From CADEED01 sp035765415 (GTDB lineage: Bacteria > Pseudomonadota > Gammaproteobacteria > Steroidobacterales > Steroidobacteraceae), in contig DASTXR010000088.1 in the NCBI GenBank assembly GCA_035765415.1, positions 1 through 64,000 on the forward strand: 64,000 nucleotides of DNA, given 5' to 3'. The position numbers were made by a program, and so were the translations under genes. Positions 26,952 through 34,766 of this stretch are shown piece by piece; the first letter of the stretch is position 1, and every line of letters starts with the position of its first letter. Below the pieces are notes generated by a model that saw only the letters and a program-made list of their open reading frames with translations, did not search any database and was not told the DNA's origin.

Positions 26952-27382
26952 TGCCGCGAGCAATGCGCGTGGCGGTGATGGCCGGCGGCCTCTGGCTGGC
27001 TTGCACGCTGGCGGCGCGCGGCGAAACGCCCGTGGCCGCGCCGGCCGCGACCGACGCTCGCCCGCCAGGGCAACGCCTCTATGCGCGGCATTGCCTCGCG
27101 TGTCACCAGGCCGATGGCGGCGGCGTGCCTAACATGCAGCCGGCCATTGCCGGTGGCACATGGGTGAAAGGCGACGCACGCGCGCTGGCGCTGTTCGTGA
27201 TGAGCGGCGGGTTCGACTCCGCCGAGCGCAAGGACAGCGCCCAGGGCAACGTGATGCCGCCGTTCAGCCAGCTGAGCGATGCGGACCTCGCCGAGATCCT
27301 GAGCTACATCCGCGAGAAGTTTGGCGACGGCGCTTCGCCGGTGACAGCGGCAGAAGTGGCCGCGGCGCGGGGGAGCCTCTAG
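26951..27382 (+). CDS. Exported mono-haem cytochrome c
   Basis: A 143-residue cytochrome c with an N-terminal signal segment (MAGGLWLACTLAARG) and a single CXXCH site (C48-L-A-C51-H52). A distal Met ligand is likely in GNVMPPFSQLSD. It is co-translated with the PQQ dehydrogenase (TGATG overlap), so it is probably the electron acceptor of that enzyme in the periplasm. ATG 26951 is preferred over GTG 26948; ATG 26963 is another option. The TAG stop lies inside the first copy of the repeat at 27378. Confidence 0.9.
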   Translation: MPRAMRVAVMAGGLWLACTLAARGETPVAAPAATDARPPGQRLYARHCLACHQADGGGVPNMQPAIAGGTWVKGDARALALFVMSGGFDSAERKDSAQGNVMPPFSQLSDADLAEILSYIREKFGDGASPVTAAEVAAARGSL

Positions 27383-27439
27383 GCGGTGCCGTCTAGGCGG
27401 TGCCGCGTCTAGGCGGTGCCGGGCACCACCCACGGCACC
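27378..27439. repeat. Triple 13-nt repeat ending in a GGTGCCGGGCACC palindrome
   Basis: TCTAGGCGGTGCC occurs three times, at 27378-27390, 27392-27404 and 27408-27420. The last copy runs into the 13-bp palindrome GGTGCCGGGCACC (27415-27427), followed by another CGGCACC at 27433-27439. The block fills the space between the convergent cytochrome (stop inside the first copy) and methyltransferase genes (stop at 27449). The palindrome relates it to the elements at 1-83 and 10857-10953. Confidence 0.7.
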
Positions 27440-27448
27440 ACCCACCAC

Positions 27449-28195
27449 TCACTTCACCTTGTAGAGATGCACGTAGCGATCGGTCTTGCCCTGCACGGCC
27501 GCGTCGAACACCAGCTTGTCGAGCTGGTCGCTCTTGTTGCGCAGGCCGTCATAGGTTTTCTCGAGCACGAAACCGCGCGAGGTCAGGCTTTGCTTCGCGA
27601 AGTCTTCATTGAGGCGATGCGCCTTGCCCGCCATTTCGCGACCGGTTCCGGCCGGCGCATTGTGATCGACGATCAGCAGTCTGCCGCCGGGCTTGAGCGC
27701 GCGCTTCATCGAGTCGACGAAACCGTCGATGCTGATTTCGGGCCAGCCTTCCTTCTCGTCGATCCAGAACGCGTCGTGATAGGACATGCAGATGACGATG
27801 AGGTCCAGGCTCCTGGGCGGCAGATTCATGTAACTGGCTTCGACCAGGCGCCGCTCGACATTCTTGAGCCGGCCCTCGGTGAAACGCGCAGCGACCGCGT
27901 CCTTGGAATAGGCCTGATAGGGCACGTTGTTGACCGACAGCACCTTGCCGTTCGGCCCGACGACGCCGGCTAACAACTCGGAGTAGTACCCGCCGCCGGC
28001 GAACACGTCGGCCACGGTCATGCCCGGCTTCACGCCTGCGAAGGCCAGCACCTCGGCCGGCTTTTCGCGCGCATCGCGTTCGCGGTCCTTGGCCGTGCGT
28101 TCGGGATTGGCGATGGCGGCTTCGATCGGCGTGGCATCGGCGGCGAACGCGGGGACGGCGAGGCAGAGCAGGGCGCTTAGAAACAGGGTTTTCAT
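27449..28195 (-). CDS. Class I SAM-dependent methyltransferase with signal peptide
   Basis: A 248-residue protein that begins with a good signal peptide (MKTLFLSALLCLAVPAFA|ADATP) followed by a Rossmann methyltransferase fold: GMTVADVFAGGGYYSELLA (motif I), GKVLSVNN (motif II), LDLIVICMSYHD and GGRLLIVDHNA. It resembles the predicted exported methyltransferases found in many proteobacteria. SAM is not expected in the periplasm, so either the protein binds something else, the N-terminus is not cleaved or exported, or it carries its ligand with it. The gene is convergent with the cytochrome c gene and divergent from the TPR gene at 28305. Confidence 0.85.
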   Translation of the reverse strand: MKTLFLSALLCLAVPAFAADATPIEAAIANPERTAKDRERDAREKPAEVLAFAGVKPGMTVADVFAGGGYYSELLAGVVGPNGKVLSVNNVPYQAYSKDAVAARFTEGRLKNVERRLVEASYMNLPPRSLDLIVICMSYHDAFWIDEKEGWPEISIDGFVDSMKRALKPGGRLLIVDHNAPAGTGREMAGKAHRLNEDFAKQSLTSRGFVLEKTYDGLRNKSDQLDKLVFDAAVQGKTDRYVHLYKVK

Positions 28196-28304
28196 GAGGT
28201 TCTCCTTGCGTGCATTATGCGAAAGCCGGCGCTGACAATGGAACTTCGCCCACCGCGCCGGTTACTCATCCTGGCGAACTGAAACGGAATTTTCGGGGGA
28301 TCCC

Positions 28305-28991
28305 ATGCGTAAGTCATTCACACCGATCACCTTCACTCTCTTGCTGGCCGCCACGTGTACCGCATTCGGGGCGGGCGGCGGCGAAATGCCCAGTACACCG
28401 GCGAGGCTCGAACAGCCCAAGACGCCCGAAGAGCAGGCTCGCGACGATTACAACGCGGGCGTGCGCCTCGTCGAGAAGGCGGATGCACTCCAGGCTGACG
28501 CGGCGCGTCAAGCCGATGAGAAAAAGAAGACCAAGGTGCTCGGCAAGGCGCAACAGGCCTACAAGACAGCAATGAAGAAGATGGGCATGGTGACCGACCT
28601 GCAGCCGTCGAACTACCAGGCCTGGAATTATCTCGGCTACACCAATCGCAAGCTGGGTCATTACGATGCCGCCCTCGCTGCCTACGACCGCGCGCTCAGC
28701 CTCAAGCCCGACTATGCCGAAGCCATCGAGTATCGCGGGCACGCCTACCTCGGGTTGAATCGCCTGAACGAGGCGAAGGAGGCGTACCTGTCGTTGTTCG
28801 CGGCCAACCGCAAGCTTGCAGCCACGTTGCTTGCTGCCATGCAGAACTGGGTGGGCGAACGCCGTAACGAAGCCGCGGGAATCGACGGCCCGACGCTCGA
28901 ATCCTTTGCTTCGTGGGTCAGCGAGCGCAGCACGATCGCGAGTCAGACCGCCGCGCTTACGCGCGAGGGCGCCGCTTCCGCCTGGCATTGA
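28305..28991 (+). CDS. Exported tetratricopeptide repeat protein
   Basis: A 228-residue protein with a signal peptide (MRKSFTPITFTLLLAATCTAFG), a charged helical segment and about two TPR motifs near residues 100-165 (YQAWNYLGYTNRKLGHYDAALAAYDRALSLKPDYAEAIEYRG). A GGGGGAT ribosome binding site precedes the start. The next gene, a di-haem enzyme, begins 7 nt after the stop, so the pair is one operon. The TPR protein is a plausible periplasmic scaffold or client for that enzyme, but nothing in the sequence proves it. Confidence 0.85.
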   Translation: MRKSFTPITFTLLLAATCTAFGAGGGEMPSTPARLEQPKTPEEQARDDYNAGVRLVEKADALQADAARQADEKKKTKVLGKAQQAYKTAMKKMGMVTDLQPSNYQAWNYLGYTNRKLGHYDAALAAYDRALSLKPDYAEAIEYRGHAYLGLNRLNEAKEAYLSLFAANRKLAATLLAAMQNWVGERRNEAAGIDGPTLESFASWVSERSTIASQTAALTREGAASAWH

Positions 28992-28998
28992 TTCGCAC

Positions 28999-29994
28999 AT
29001 GGGCGGGCGTCCCTCGAGGTTTGCGCGATCCGTAGCCGCCATTGCTGCTGCGGCGGCGCTGGCGGCCGGCGCGCGCGCCAGCACCGAAGAATTCCGCTGG
29101 CAGTTGCCGGCGGGGTTCCCGGAGCCTGCCGTACCCGCCGAAAACCCCATGAGCACGGCCAAGGTCGCGCTCGGCGCGAAGTTGTTCGCCGATCCGCGCC
29201 TCTCGATGACCGGGCAGCATTCATGCGCGAGCTGCCATGCGCCGGAACGTGCGTTCACCGACGGCCTCGCGCGTTCGCGAGGCGCCACCGGCGCCGCGTT
29301 GCCGCTCAATGCGCCGACTTTGCTGAACGTCGCCTACAACTCTTCGCTGGGCTGGCGTGATGCCAACCTGCGGACGCTCGAGCAGCAGATGCGCGGGCCG
29401 TTGTTCAACGAACATCCGCACGAGCTCGGCCTCGCCGGGCGCGAGGCGCTGGTCGAGCGTGAGTTGTCAGACGACGGTGAGATGACGCGCGCGTTCGCGG
29501 CCGCGTTTCCGGGCGAGGAGCGGCCGATCAGCATCGACAACGTCATCCGTGCGATCGCTGCCTACGAGCGCACGCTGTTCGCCGGCAACTCCGCGTTCGA
29601 TCGCTATGTGTTCCGCGGCGAGCACCGAGCGCTGAGCGATCGGCAGAAAGCCGGCATGCAGTTGTTCTACTCCGAGCGCACGGGCTGCGCCCGTTGCCAT
29701 GGCGGCGTGAACTTCACGGGCGCGTGGGTGGATCGCGACCATCCTTCGGCCGAATCCGTGTTCGCGGATACCGGCACGGGCGTGGCCGTGCGAGTGCCGA
29801 CACTGCGCAACCTGCCCGCCACCGCGCCTTACATGCACGACGGGCGCTTCCCGGCGCTCGACCAGGTGCTCGATCACTACGAGCGCATGGCGCAGGATCC
29901 GGCGGCGGACGCACGCCTCAGGCGCGCGCCACTAACTACCGCCGAACGCGAGAGCCTGCGCGAGTTCCTCCTCTCCCTGACGGACCGCCGCTAG
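28999..29994 (+). CDS. MbnH-family di-haem enzyme (MauG/cytochrome c peroxidase superfamily)
   Basis: A 331-residue periplasmic protein (signal peptide about residues 1-27) with two haem c sites, C76-A-S-C79-H80 and C230-A-R-C233-H234. The N-terminal line (LPAGFPEPAVPAENPMS, AKVALGAKLFADPRLS, CHAPERAFTDG) is characteristic of the MbnH branch rather than of ordinary cytochrome c peroxidases. MbnH is known to oxidise a tryptophan of its partner MbnP to kynurenine. No MbnP-like gene is visible here; the neighbours are a TPR protein and a DOMON-like protein. So the substrate may be different. ATG 28999 is used; no better start is seen. Confidence 0.88.
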   Translation: MGGRPSRFARSVAAIAAAAALAAGARASTEEFRWQLPAGFPEPAVPAENPMSTAKVALGAKLFADPRLSMTGQHSCASCHAPERAFTDGLARSRGATGAALPLNAPTLLNVAYNSSLGWRDANLRTLEQQMRGPLFNEHPHELGLAGREALVERELSDDGEMTRAFAAAFPGEERPISIDNVIRAIAAYERTLFAGNSAFDRYVFRGEHRALSDRQKAGMQLFYSERTGCARCHGGVNFTGAWVDRDHPSAESVFADTGTGVAVRVPTLRNLPATAPYMHDGRFPALDQVLDHYERMAQDPAADARLRRAPLTTAERESLREFLLSLTDRR

Positions 29995-30013
29995 CGTATG
30001 CTTGCGCGCCTGC

Positions 30014-30583
30014 ATGAACCCGGACACCACGCTCGGACGTCACGTCCTGCTGCCCCATCCTGTCTTCGAGCCGGGCGCGCTGCATGACCTCGTCCAGGAG
30101 TTGTCGGTATCGGTGGTTCGCACGCAGGCCGATGAGCTGAAGCTCCACTATCGGCTGACGGGCGATCTCGATGCACTGCAGCTTCCGGAGCCGCGGCCAC
30201 CGTTGCGCACGGACGGCCTCTGGCGCCATAGCTGCTTCGAGGCTTTCATCGGCCACGCCGGCGCGCACGACTACTGGGAATTCAACTTCTCGCCCTCGGG
30301 AGCGTGGGCGGCCTATCACTTCAAGGCGTATCGGGAAGGCATGGCGCCATTACTCGCGGGCGCGCCACCCGTCGTCACGCCGCGAATCGGCATGGAGTCG
30401 GTCGAGCTTTCGGTGGCGATCGACCTGTCCTGGCTGGCGCGGTCGCCCGTTGCGGGATTGCGTCTCGGTCTGGCTGCCGTCGTCGAAGACAGGGCGCGGG
30501 TGCTGTCATACTGGGCGCTCAAACATTCCGCGGAGAAACCCGATTTCCATCGCGCAGACAGCTTCGTGGTCGACCTCGATTAA
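30014..30583 (+). CDS. DOMON-like domain protein (MurB-associated type)
   Basis: A 189-residue beta-rich protein without signal peptide. The sequence LKLHYRLTGDLDALQLP, DGLWRHSCFEAFIG, YWEFNFSPSGAWAAYHFKAYREGM and VLSYWALKHSAEKPDFH matches the DOMON-like family often encoded near murB, a putative haem- or sugar-binding fold. TTG at 30002 is an alternative start. A TATGCT hexamer at 29997-30002 could be a -10 with a very short leader. It is followed after 30 bp by a NamZ-family gene, which suggests a link to peptidoglycan recycling. Confidence 0.8.
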   Translation: MNPDTTLGRHVLLPHPVFEPGALHDLVQELSVSVVRTQADELKLHYRLTGDLDALQLPEPRPPLRTDGLWRHSCFEAFIGHAGAHDYWEFNFSPSGAWAAYHFKAYREGMAPLLAGAPPVVTPRIGMESVELSVAIDLSWLARSPVAGLRLGLAAVVEDRARVLSYWALKHSAEKPDFHRADSFVVDLD

Positions 30584-30613
30584 CCGTTACTCCCATTCGC
30601 TCAGGGACGCTTC

Positions 30614-31822
30614 GTGATCCAGTTCGGAATCGACCGGCTGCTGGCCGACATGAAACTGCAACGGGAGCTCGAAGGCCGGCGCGTGGCGCTGCTGGCGCAT
30701 CCGGCTTCCATGACGGCGGATTTCGAGCACTCGCTCGACGCCCTGCGCGCCATCCGCGGTCTCGACATCACCGCGGCTTTCGGTCCGCAGCATGGGCTGC
30801 GCGGCGACAAGCAGGACAACATGATCGAGTCGCCGGACTTTCGCGATCCGGTGCACGGCATCCCGGTTTTCAGCCTGTATGGCGAAGTGCGCCGGCCCAC
30901 CGACGACATGCTGGATCACTTCGACGTGTTGCTGGTCGATCTCCAGGACGTCGGCTGCCGTATCTACACGTTCATCACCACTCTTCTATATGTGCTGGAA
31001 GCGGCCGCGAAGCAGGGCAAGACGGTGTGGGTGCTGGACCGGCCCAATCCGGCGGGCCGCCCGATCGAGGGCCTCGCGCTTCGCGAAGGCTGGGAGAGTT
31101 TCGTGGGCGCGGGCCCCATGCCGATGCGCCATGGACTCACGCTGGGTGAGCTTGGCATGTGGTTCGTGAGTCACTTCAAGCTCACGGTGGATTACCGCGT
31201 CATCCCGATGCGCGGTTGGCAGCCCGAAGCAGGCCCTGGATTCGGCTGGCCGCTGGGGATGCGCAACTGGGTGAACCCCAGCCCGAACGCCGCGAATCTT
31301 TCGATGGTGCGTGCCTATGCGGGCACGGTGATGCTCGAGGGAACCACGCTGTCGGAGGGACGCGGCACCACGCGGCCGCTGGAGTTGTTAGGCGCGCCCG
31401 GGCTCGATCCGCGGACGCTGCTGACGGCGATGGATCGCATCGTGCCGGCATGGATCCGTGGCTGCCGCCTGCGGCCCTGCTGGTTCGAACCGACGTTCCA
31501 GAAACATTCCGGCAAGTTGTGCTCGGGGTTCCAGATTCACGTCGAAGATGGCGCGTACGCGCATGGCGAGTTCCGGCCCTGGCGCCTGATCGCCGGAGCT
31601 TTCAAGTGCATCCGGCGCCTGCGCGGGGAATACCCGCTATGGCGTGACTTCCCGTATGAATACGAACATACGCGTCTCGCCATCGACCTCATCAATGGCA
31701 GCGAAGTGCTGCGTCAGTGGGTCGACGACCCGGCCGCGACACCGGCCGATCTGGAAAGGCTGGCCGCGGCTGATGAAGCGGCCTGGGCAGAGCAGCGTGA
31801 GGACCTGCTGCTCTACCGCTGA
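30614..31822 (+). CDS. DUF1343/NamZ-family (GH171-like) protein
   Basis: A 402-residue cytoplasmic protein of the DUF1343 family. The founding enzyme, Bacillus subtilis NamZ, is an exo-N-acetylmuramidase. Family signatures are VALLAHPASMT, FGPQHGLRGDKQDNM, LVDLQDVGCRIYTF and LDRPNPAGRPIEG. In characterised NamZ the loop reads (S/G)PEHG and its Glu is the proposed catalytic residue; here position 59 is Gln. From memory, cytoplasmic proteobacterial members share this Gln, so it may mark a subfamily with a different activity. GTG start; there is no signal peptide. It is probably co-transcribed with the DOMON-like gene. Confidence 0.88.
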   Translation: MIQFGIDRLLADMKLQRELEGRRVALLAHPASMTADFEHSLDALRAIRGLDITAAFGPQHGLRGDKQDNMIESPDFRDPVHGIPVFSLYGEVRRPTDDMLDHFDVLLVDLQDVGCRIYTFITTLLYVLEAAAKQGKTVWVLDRPNPAGRPIEGLALREGWESFVGAGPMPMRHGLTLGELGMWFVSHFKLTVDYRVIPMRGWQPEAGPGFGWPLGMRNWVNPSPNAANLSMVRAYAGTVMLEGTTLSEGRGTTRPLELLGAPGLDPRTLLTAMDRIVPAWIRGCRLRPCWFEPTFQKHSGKLCSGFQIHVEDGAYAHGEFRPWRLIAGAFKCIRRLRGEYPLWRDFPYEYEHTRLAIDLINGSEVLRQWVDDPAATPADLERLAAADEAAWAEQREDLLLYR

Positions 31823-31837
31823 GCTGCCGCATACGAA

Positions 31838-32215
31838 TCAACCCAGATCGCGCGCGGAGGCCGCGTGCACCGATGTCAGCGTCTGACTATCGATGCGCTG
31901 AACGACATCCGCGAGCGCGGCGTCGACACACTTCAGCGCGCGGCCTCGTTCCACGAGCGACAGCCTGGCGTCGAGGCCGCCGCAAACCTTCTCGGCCGCG
32001 ATCTTGAGCTTGCGATACACCTTGGCGGTGCCCTTCTCGGTGGCGAGATCGGTCTGCTGGTAGCTCACCGAGACGCGCGGCGGGTTGGTGTCCGCTTCCG
32101 CGGCGCGGACATCGACCGTGAGCAGCATGAGAAAGGTGGCGCCGATGGCGGCAGCACCTGCAGTCAGGCGCTCCGAGGTGCGGCGCAGCACGAAGACGGA
32201 ATTCTGGCGAGTCAT
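31838..32215 (-). CDS. UrcA family protein
   Basis: A 125-residue exported protein (hydrophobic segment LTAGAAAIGATFLMLLTVDVRAA) of the UrcA family, small proteins of unknown function common in Caulobacter, sphingomonads and Xanthomonad-like gammaproteobacteria. The family lines VSVSYQQTDLATEKGTAKVYRKLKIAAEKVCG and RALKCVDAALADVV carry the two conserved cysteines. GGAGG upstream supports the start. It is convergent with the DUF1343 gene (15 bp gap). Confidence 0.88.
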   Translation of the reverse strand: MTRQNSVFVLRRTSERLTAGAAAIGATFLMLLTVDVRAAEADTNPPRVSVSYQQTDLATEKGTAKVYRKLKIAAEKVCGGLDARLSLVERGRALKCVDAALADVVQRIDSQTLTSVHAASARDLG

Positions 32216-32376
32216 GGCTAATCCTCCGGTTATATGGATCGGAAAACCTGCGATGACGCGTGCCGACTCATCGCTTGCCGGCGTGAGAGGCGAGTTCGAA
32301 ACGTGTCAATCTGAACGTTGATATAGACGCGCGACCACTCGAAACGGTTGCAAAGAAAATTGGCGAATTGCGCCTG

Positions 32377-32463
32377 CGAGTAGAAAAGGGGACAGATCTA
32401 TTTTTCGACAAGTGTCCGGACCGGACACTCGTCGAAAAATAGATCTGTCCCCTTTTCTACTCG
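32377..32463. repeat. 87-bp near-perfect palindrome, REP/REPIN-like
   Basis: Two 43-nt arms (32377-32419 and 32421-32463) are complementary around a central A at 32420 with a single mismatch pair (32410/32430). Each arm carries AAAAGGGGACAGATCTATTT and a GTGTCCGG tip. The AAAAGGGGACAG-type sequence is familiar from repetitive extragenic palindromes in other proteobacteria. The right arm covers the last codons and the stop (32457-32459) of the ParB-like gene, so the element supplies that gene's end. No transposase is nearby. Confidence 0.85.
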
Positions 32464-33458
32464 GCGGATTCGGCGCCGGCGGCGACGAACGCGAGGTCGC
32501 TCATGTTCACCTTGGCGAGGTCGAACTTCTTCGCGGAGGCCACCATGCGCAGCAGCGCCTGCGCGATGGGCATGACGGGCTTCTTGTCGCCGGCCTTCAC
32601 CTTGTGAAAGCGCACGGGGTTGATGCGCGCCACGACGTAACTGCGCAGGTAGGGCGATTTCATGCCGCGCGCCTGCAGCTCCGTGACGATGCGCTTCACT
32701 TCCGCATCTATCTCCTGCAGGCGTGAGGCGTAGGCCGCGCGTTCGCGCAGCGCGGCCGGCAGTGGCTTGGTGGTCAGCCTGTCTACCTTCTTGAGCACCG
32801 GGCTGTAGGCGCCGCCGCCGAAGCGCAGGTTCTGCTCGTAGACGAGACCGAGCGTCAGCAGCTCCGCGGCTTCGAACTCCGCCGCGAGCGAAGCCTCGGT
32901 GCGCGTGGGCTCGCGCTTGGCGAGGTTGCGCGCCATGCGCATGACCTCGAGGCTCTTGTCCTTGAGGTTGTGCGCCTTCTCGGTGTTCAGCGCGAGGATG
33001 CGATACGACAGGGACTCATCGGGCGAGATGAGCACGGTGAGTTGCTTCAGTCCGAGCATCTTCGCGGCGGCGAGGCGATGCCGGCCATTCGGCGTCCAGA
33101 AGCGGCCGTCTTCGCCGCGCACGACGATCAGTGGATCGAGAAACGCGGCGGTGGCTTCGATGGCGCCGGCGAGGCGCTTGGCGTGCGTGGGAGAGAGGTC
33201 ACGCTGAAATGGCGTGGGCTGCACCGCGCTGAACGGCAGCGATGCCAGCAGCAGCGGACGGCCACCCAGCGGCTCGCGGTAGGCGCCGAGCGGCGCGCCG
33301 CCGGCCTTGTGAACCAGCTCCACCACGGCGGCGATGTCCGCGTGATCGAGCGCCAACGCCACTTCGGTGGCGGACAGGCCGCGCTTGACGGCGTTTGGAG
33401 CCAGCTTGGGTTTACGTGCCGCCTTCGACTTGGGCGCTGCTTTCTTTTTCGCCGCCAT
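32457..33458 (-). CDS. ParB/RepB-like nuclease-domain protein
   Basis: A 333-residue protein. The first about 25 residues are a Lys/Ala/Pro-rich tail (AAKKKAAPKSKAARKPKLAP) likely to bind DNA or RNA. A ParB N-terminal-like domain lies at about 60-165 (FQRDLSPTHAKRLAGAI, PLIVVRGEDGRFWTPNGRHRLAAAKMLG). The rest is helical. There is no parA beside it, so it is not the chromosomal parABS pair; it may be a ParB-fold nuclease or regulator. Its start overlaps the end of the NADH dehydrogenase gene by 47 bp and is supported by GGGGAAAG. Its stop codon lies in the palindrome at 32377-32463, so the original C-terminus may have been replaced. Confidence 0.85.
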   Translation of the reverse strand: MAAKKKAAPKSKAARKPKLAPNAVKRGLSATEVALALDHADIAAVVELVHKAGGAPLGAYREPLGGRPLLLASLPFSAVQPTPFQRDLSPTHAKRLAGAIEATAAFLDPLIVVRGEDGRFWTPNGRHRLAAAKMLGLKQLTVLISPDESLSYRILALNTEKAHNLKDKSLEVMRMARNLAKREPTRTEASLAAEFEAAELLTLGLVYEQNLRFGGGAYSPVLKKVDRLTTKPLPAALRERAAYASRLQEIDAEVKRIVTELQARGMKSPYLRSYVVARINPVRFHKVKAGDKKPVMPIAQALLRMVASAKKFDLAKVNMSDLAFVAAGAESAE

Positions 33459-34710
33459 GATCTTTCCCCACTTCGTTGCCGAGAATGATGCGCGCGCCGC
33501 GCGCGTACGTGAAATAGGCCCAGGCCCAGTTGATGAGCACGATGAGCCGGCTGCGGAATCCGATCAGGAAATATATGTGGAGCGCGAGCCAGAACCACCA
33601 CGCGAGGATGCCGGAGAAACGCAGGTTCGGCAGTTGCGCGATCGCGGAATGCCGGCCGATGGTCGCGAGCGCGCCGAAGTCGGTGTAGTGGAACGGCGTG
33701 GTACTGGCTCCGCGGATGCGCGCAAGAATGTTTTTCGCCACGCGTGCGCCCATCTGCTTCGCGGCCGGCGCCACGCCGGGCACGGGTTTGCCGTCCTGGT
33801 CGATGCTCGCCAGGTCTCCCGCGACGAAAATTTCCGGATGTGCGGCGAGACTCAGATCCGGCTGCACGCGCACGCGTCCCGCGCGATCGAGTTCCGCGCC
33901 CAGTTGTTTGCCGAGTGACGAAGCGGCGACGCCGGCGGCCCAGAGGATGGTGCGCGCCGCGACGCGCTGATCGCCGAACTTGAGGTAGCCGGCGCCGATG
34001 TCGGTCACCGGCTTGCCCGTGTGCACTTCGACGCCGAGTCGCTCGAGTTGCCTGCGCGCCTTGTCAGCCAGCGCTTCGGTGAAAGCGGAGAGTACGCGCG
34101 GCCCGGCTTCGATGAGCAGGATGCGCGCCTTGCGCGTATCGATGTGGCGGAAGTCGCGCGTCATCGTATGCCGCGCGATTTCCGCCAGCGTGCCCGCGAG
34201 CTCCGCGCCCGTGGGGCCGGCGCCAATCACCGCGAACGTGAGACAGGCATCGCGCTCGGCCGAGCTGGTCGCGGCCTCCGCCCGCTCGAAGGCGGACAAC
34301 ATGCGGCGCCGGATCAGGAACGCGTCATCGAGCGTCTTGAGCCCTGGCGCAAACTGCTCCCAGTGGTCGTTTCCGAAGTAAGCGTGCGTGGCGCCGCTCG
34401 CCACCAGAAGGTAGTCGTAGGGAACCTGGCGATCGGGCAGCGACACCGTTTTCGCGCCGGTGTCGATGGCGGCCACCTCGCCCATGTGCACCGTGACGTT
34501 GCGCTGGTCGCGCAGGATATGGCGCAGCGGCGCGGCGATCGATGGCGCGGCGAGTCCCGCGGTGGCTACCTGGTACAGCAGCGGCTGGAACAGGTGGTGA
34601 TTGCGCCGATCGATCAGCGTGATTTCGACGGGCGCGCGCTTCAGCTGGCGAACGGCCCAGAGACCGGCGAATCCACCGCCGATGACCACAACTCTTGGTG
34701 TATTGGACAT
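33412..34710 (-). CDS. ndh: Type II NADH dehydrogenase (NDH-2), NAD(P)/FAD oxidoreductase
   Basis: A 432-residue flavoprotein that passes electrons from NADH to quinone without pumping protons. The FAD site is VVVIGGGFAGLWA (8-20), the NAD site VIGAGPTGAELAG near 165-177, and the second FAD segment IFVAGDLASID. The C-terminus has a hydrophobic, aromatic membrane anchor (GILAWWFWLALHIYFLIGFRSRL and LINWAWAYFTY), as in NDH-2. It overlaps the downstream ParB-like gene and is divergent from fumarase with 56 bp between starts. The symbol is assigned by family, not by detailed comparison. Confidence 0.88.
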   Translation of the reverse strand: MSNTPRVVVIGGGFAGLWAVRQLKRAPVEITLIDRRNHHLFQPLLYQVATAGLAAPSIAAPLRHILRDQRNVTVHMGEVAAIDTGAKTVSLPDRQVPYDYLLVASGATHAYFGNDHWEQFAPGLKTLDDAFLIRRRMLSAFERAEAATSSAERDACLTFAVIGAGPTGAELAGTLAEIARHTMTRDFRHIDTRKARILLIEAGPRVLSAFTEALADKARRQLERLGVEVHTGKPVTDIGAGYLKFGDQRVAARTILWAAGVAASSLGKQLGAELDRAGRVRVQPDLSLAAHPEIFVAGDLASIDQDGKPVPGVAPAAKQMGARVAKNILARIRGASTTPFHYTDFGALATIGRHSAIAQLPNLRFSGILAWWFWLALHIYFLIGFRSRLIVLINWAWAYFTYARGARIILGNEVGKDHGGEKESSAQVEGGT

Positions 34711-34725
34711 AGGTGGAAAACTTAA

Positions 34726-34754
34726 CTGAAATGCCGGGTGCGCGCCGCTAAAAT
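34726..34754 (+). promoter_or_regulatory. Candidate promoter for the fumarase gene
   Basis: CTGAAA (34726-34731) and TAAAAT (34749-34754) are separated by 17 bp, a good sigma70-like match. The start codon is at 34767, so the leader would be only about 6 nt and no Shine-Dalgarno is visible. Confidence 0.45.
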
Positions 34755-34766
34755 GCTCACCGCATC

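Noticed and set aside
28999..29994. A classic cytochrome c peroxidase
   Set aside because: The N-terminal LPAGFP-x-P-x-VPAENPMS line is that of the MbnH branch, although the broader superfamily is the same.
32457..33458. The ParB-like gene as part of a parABS partition locus
   Set aside because: No parA and no parS-like 16-mer are seen nearby; the neighbours are NDH-2 and a REP-like palindrome.
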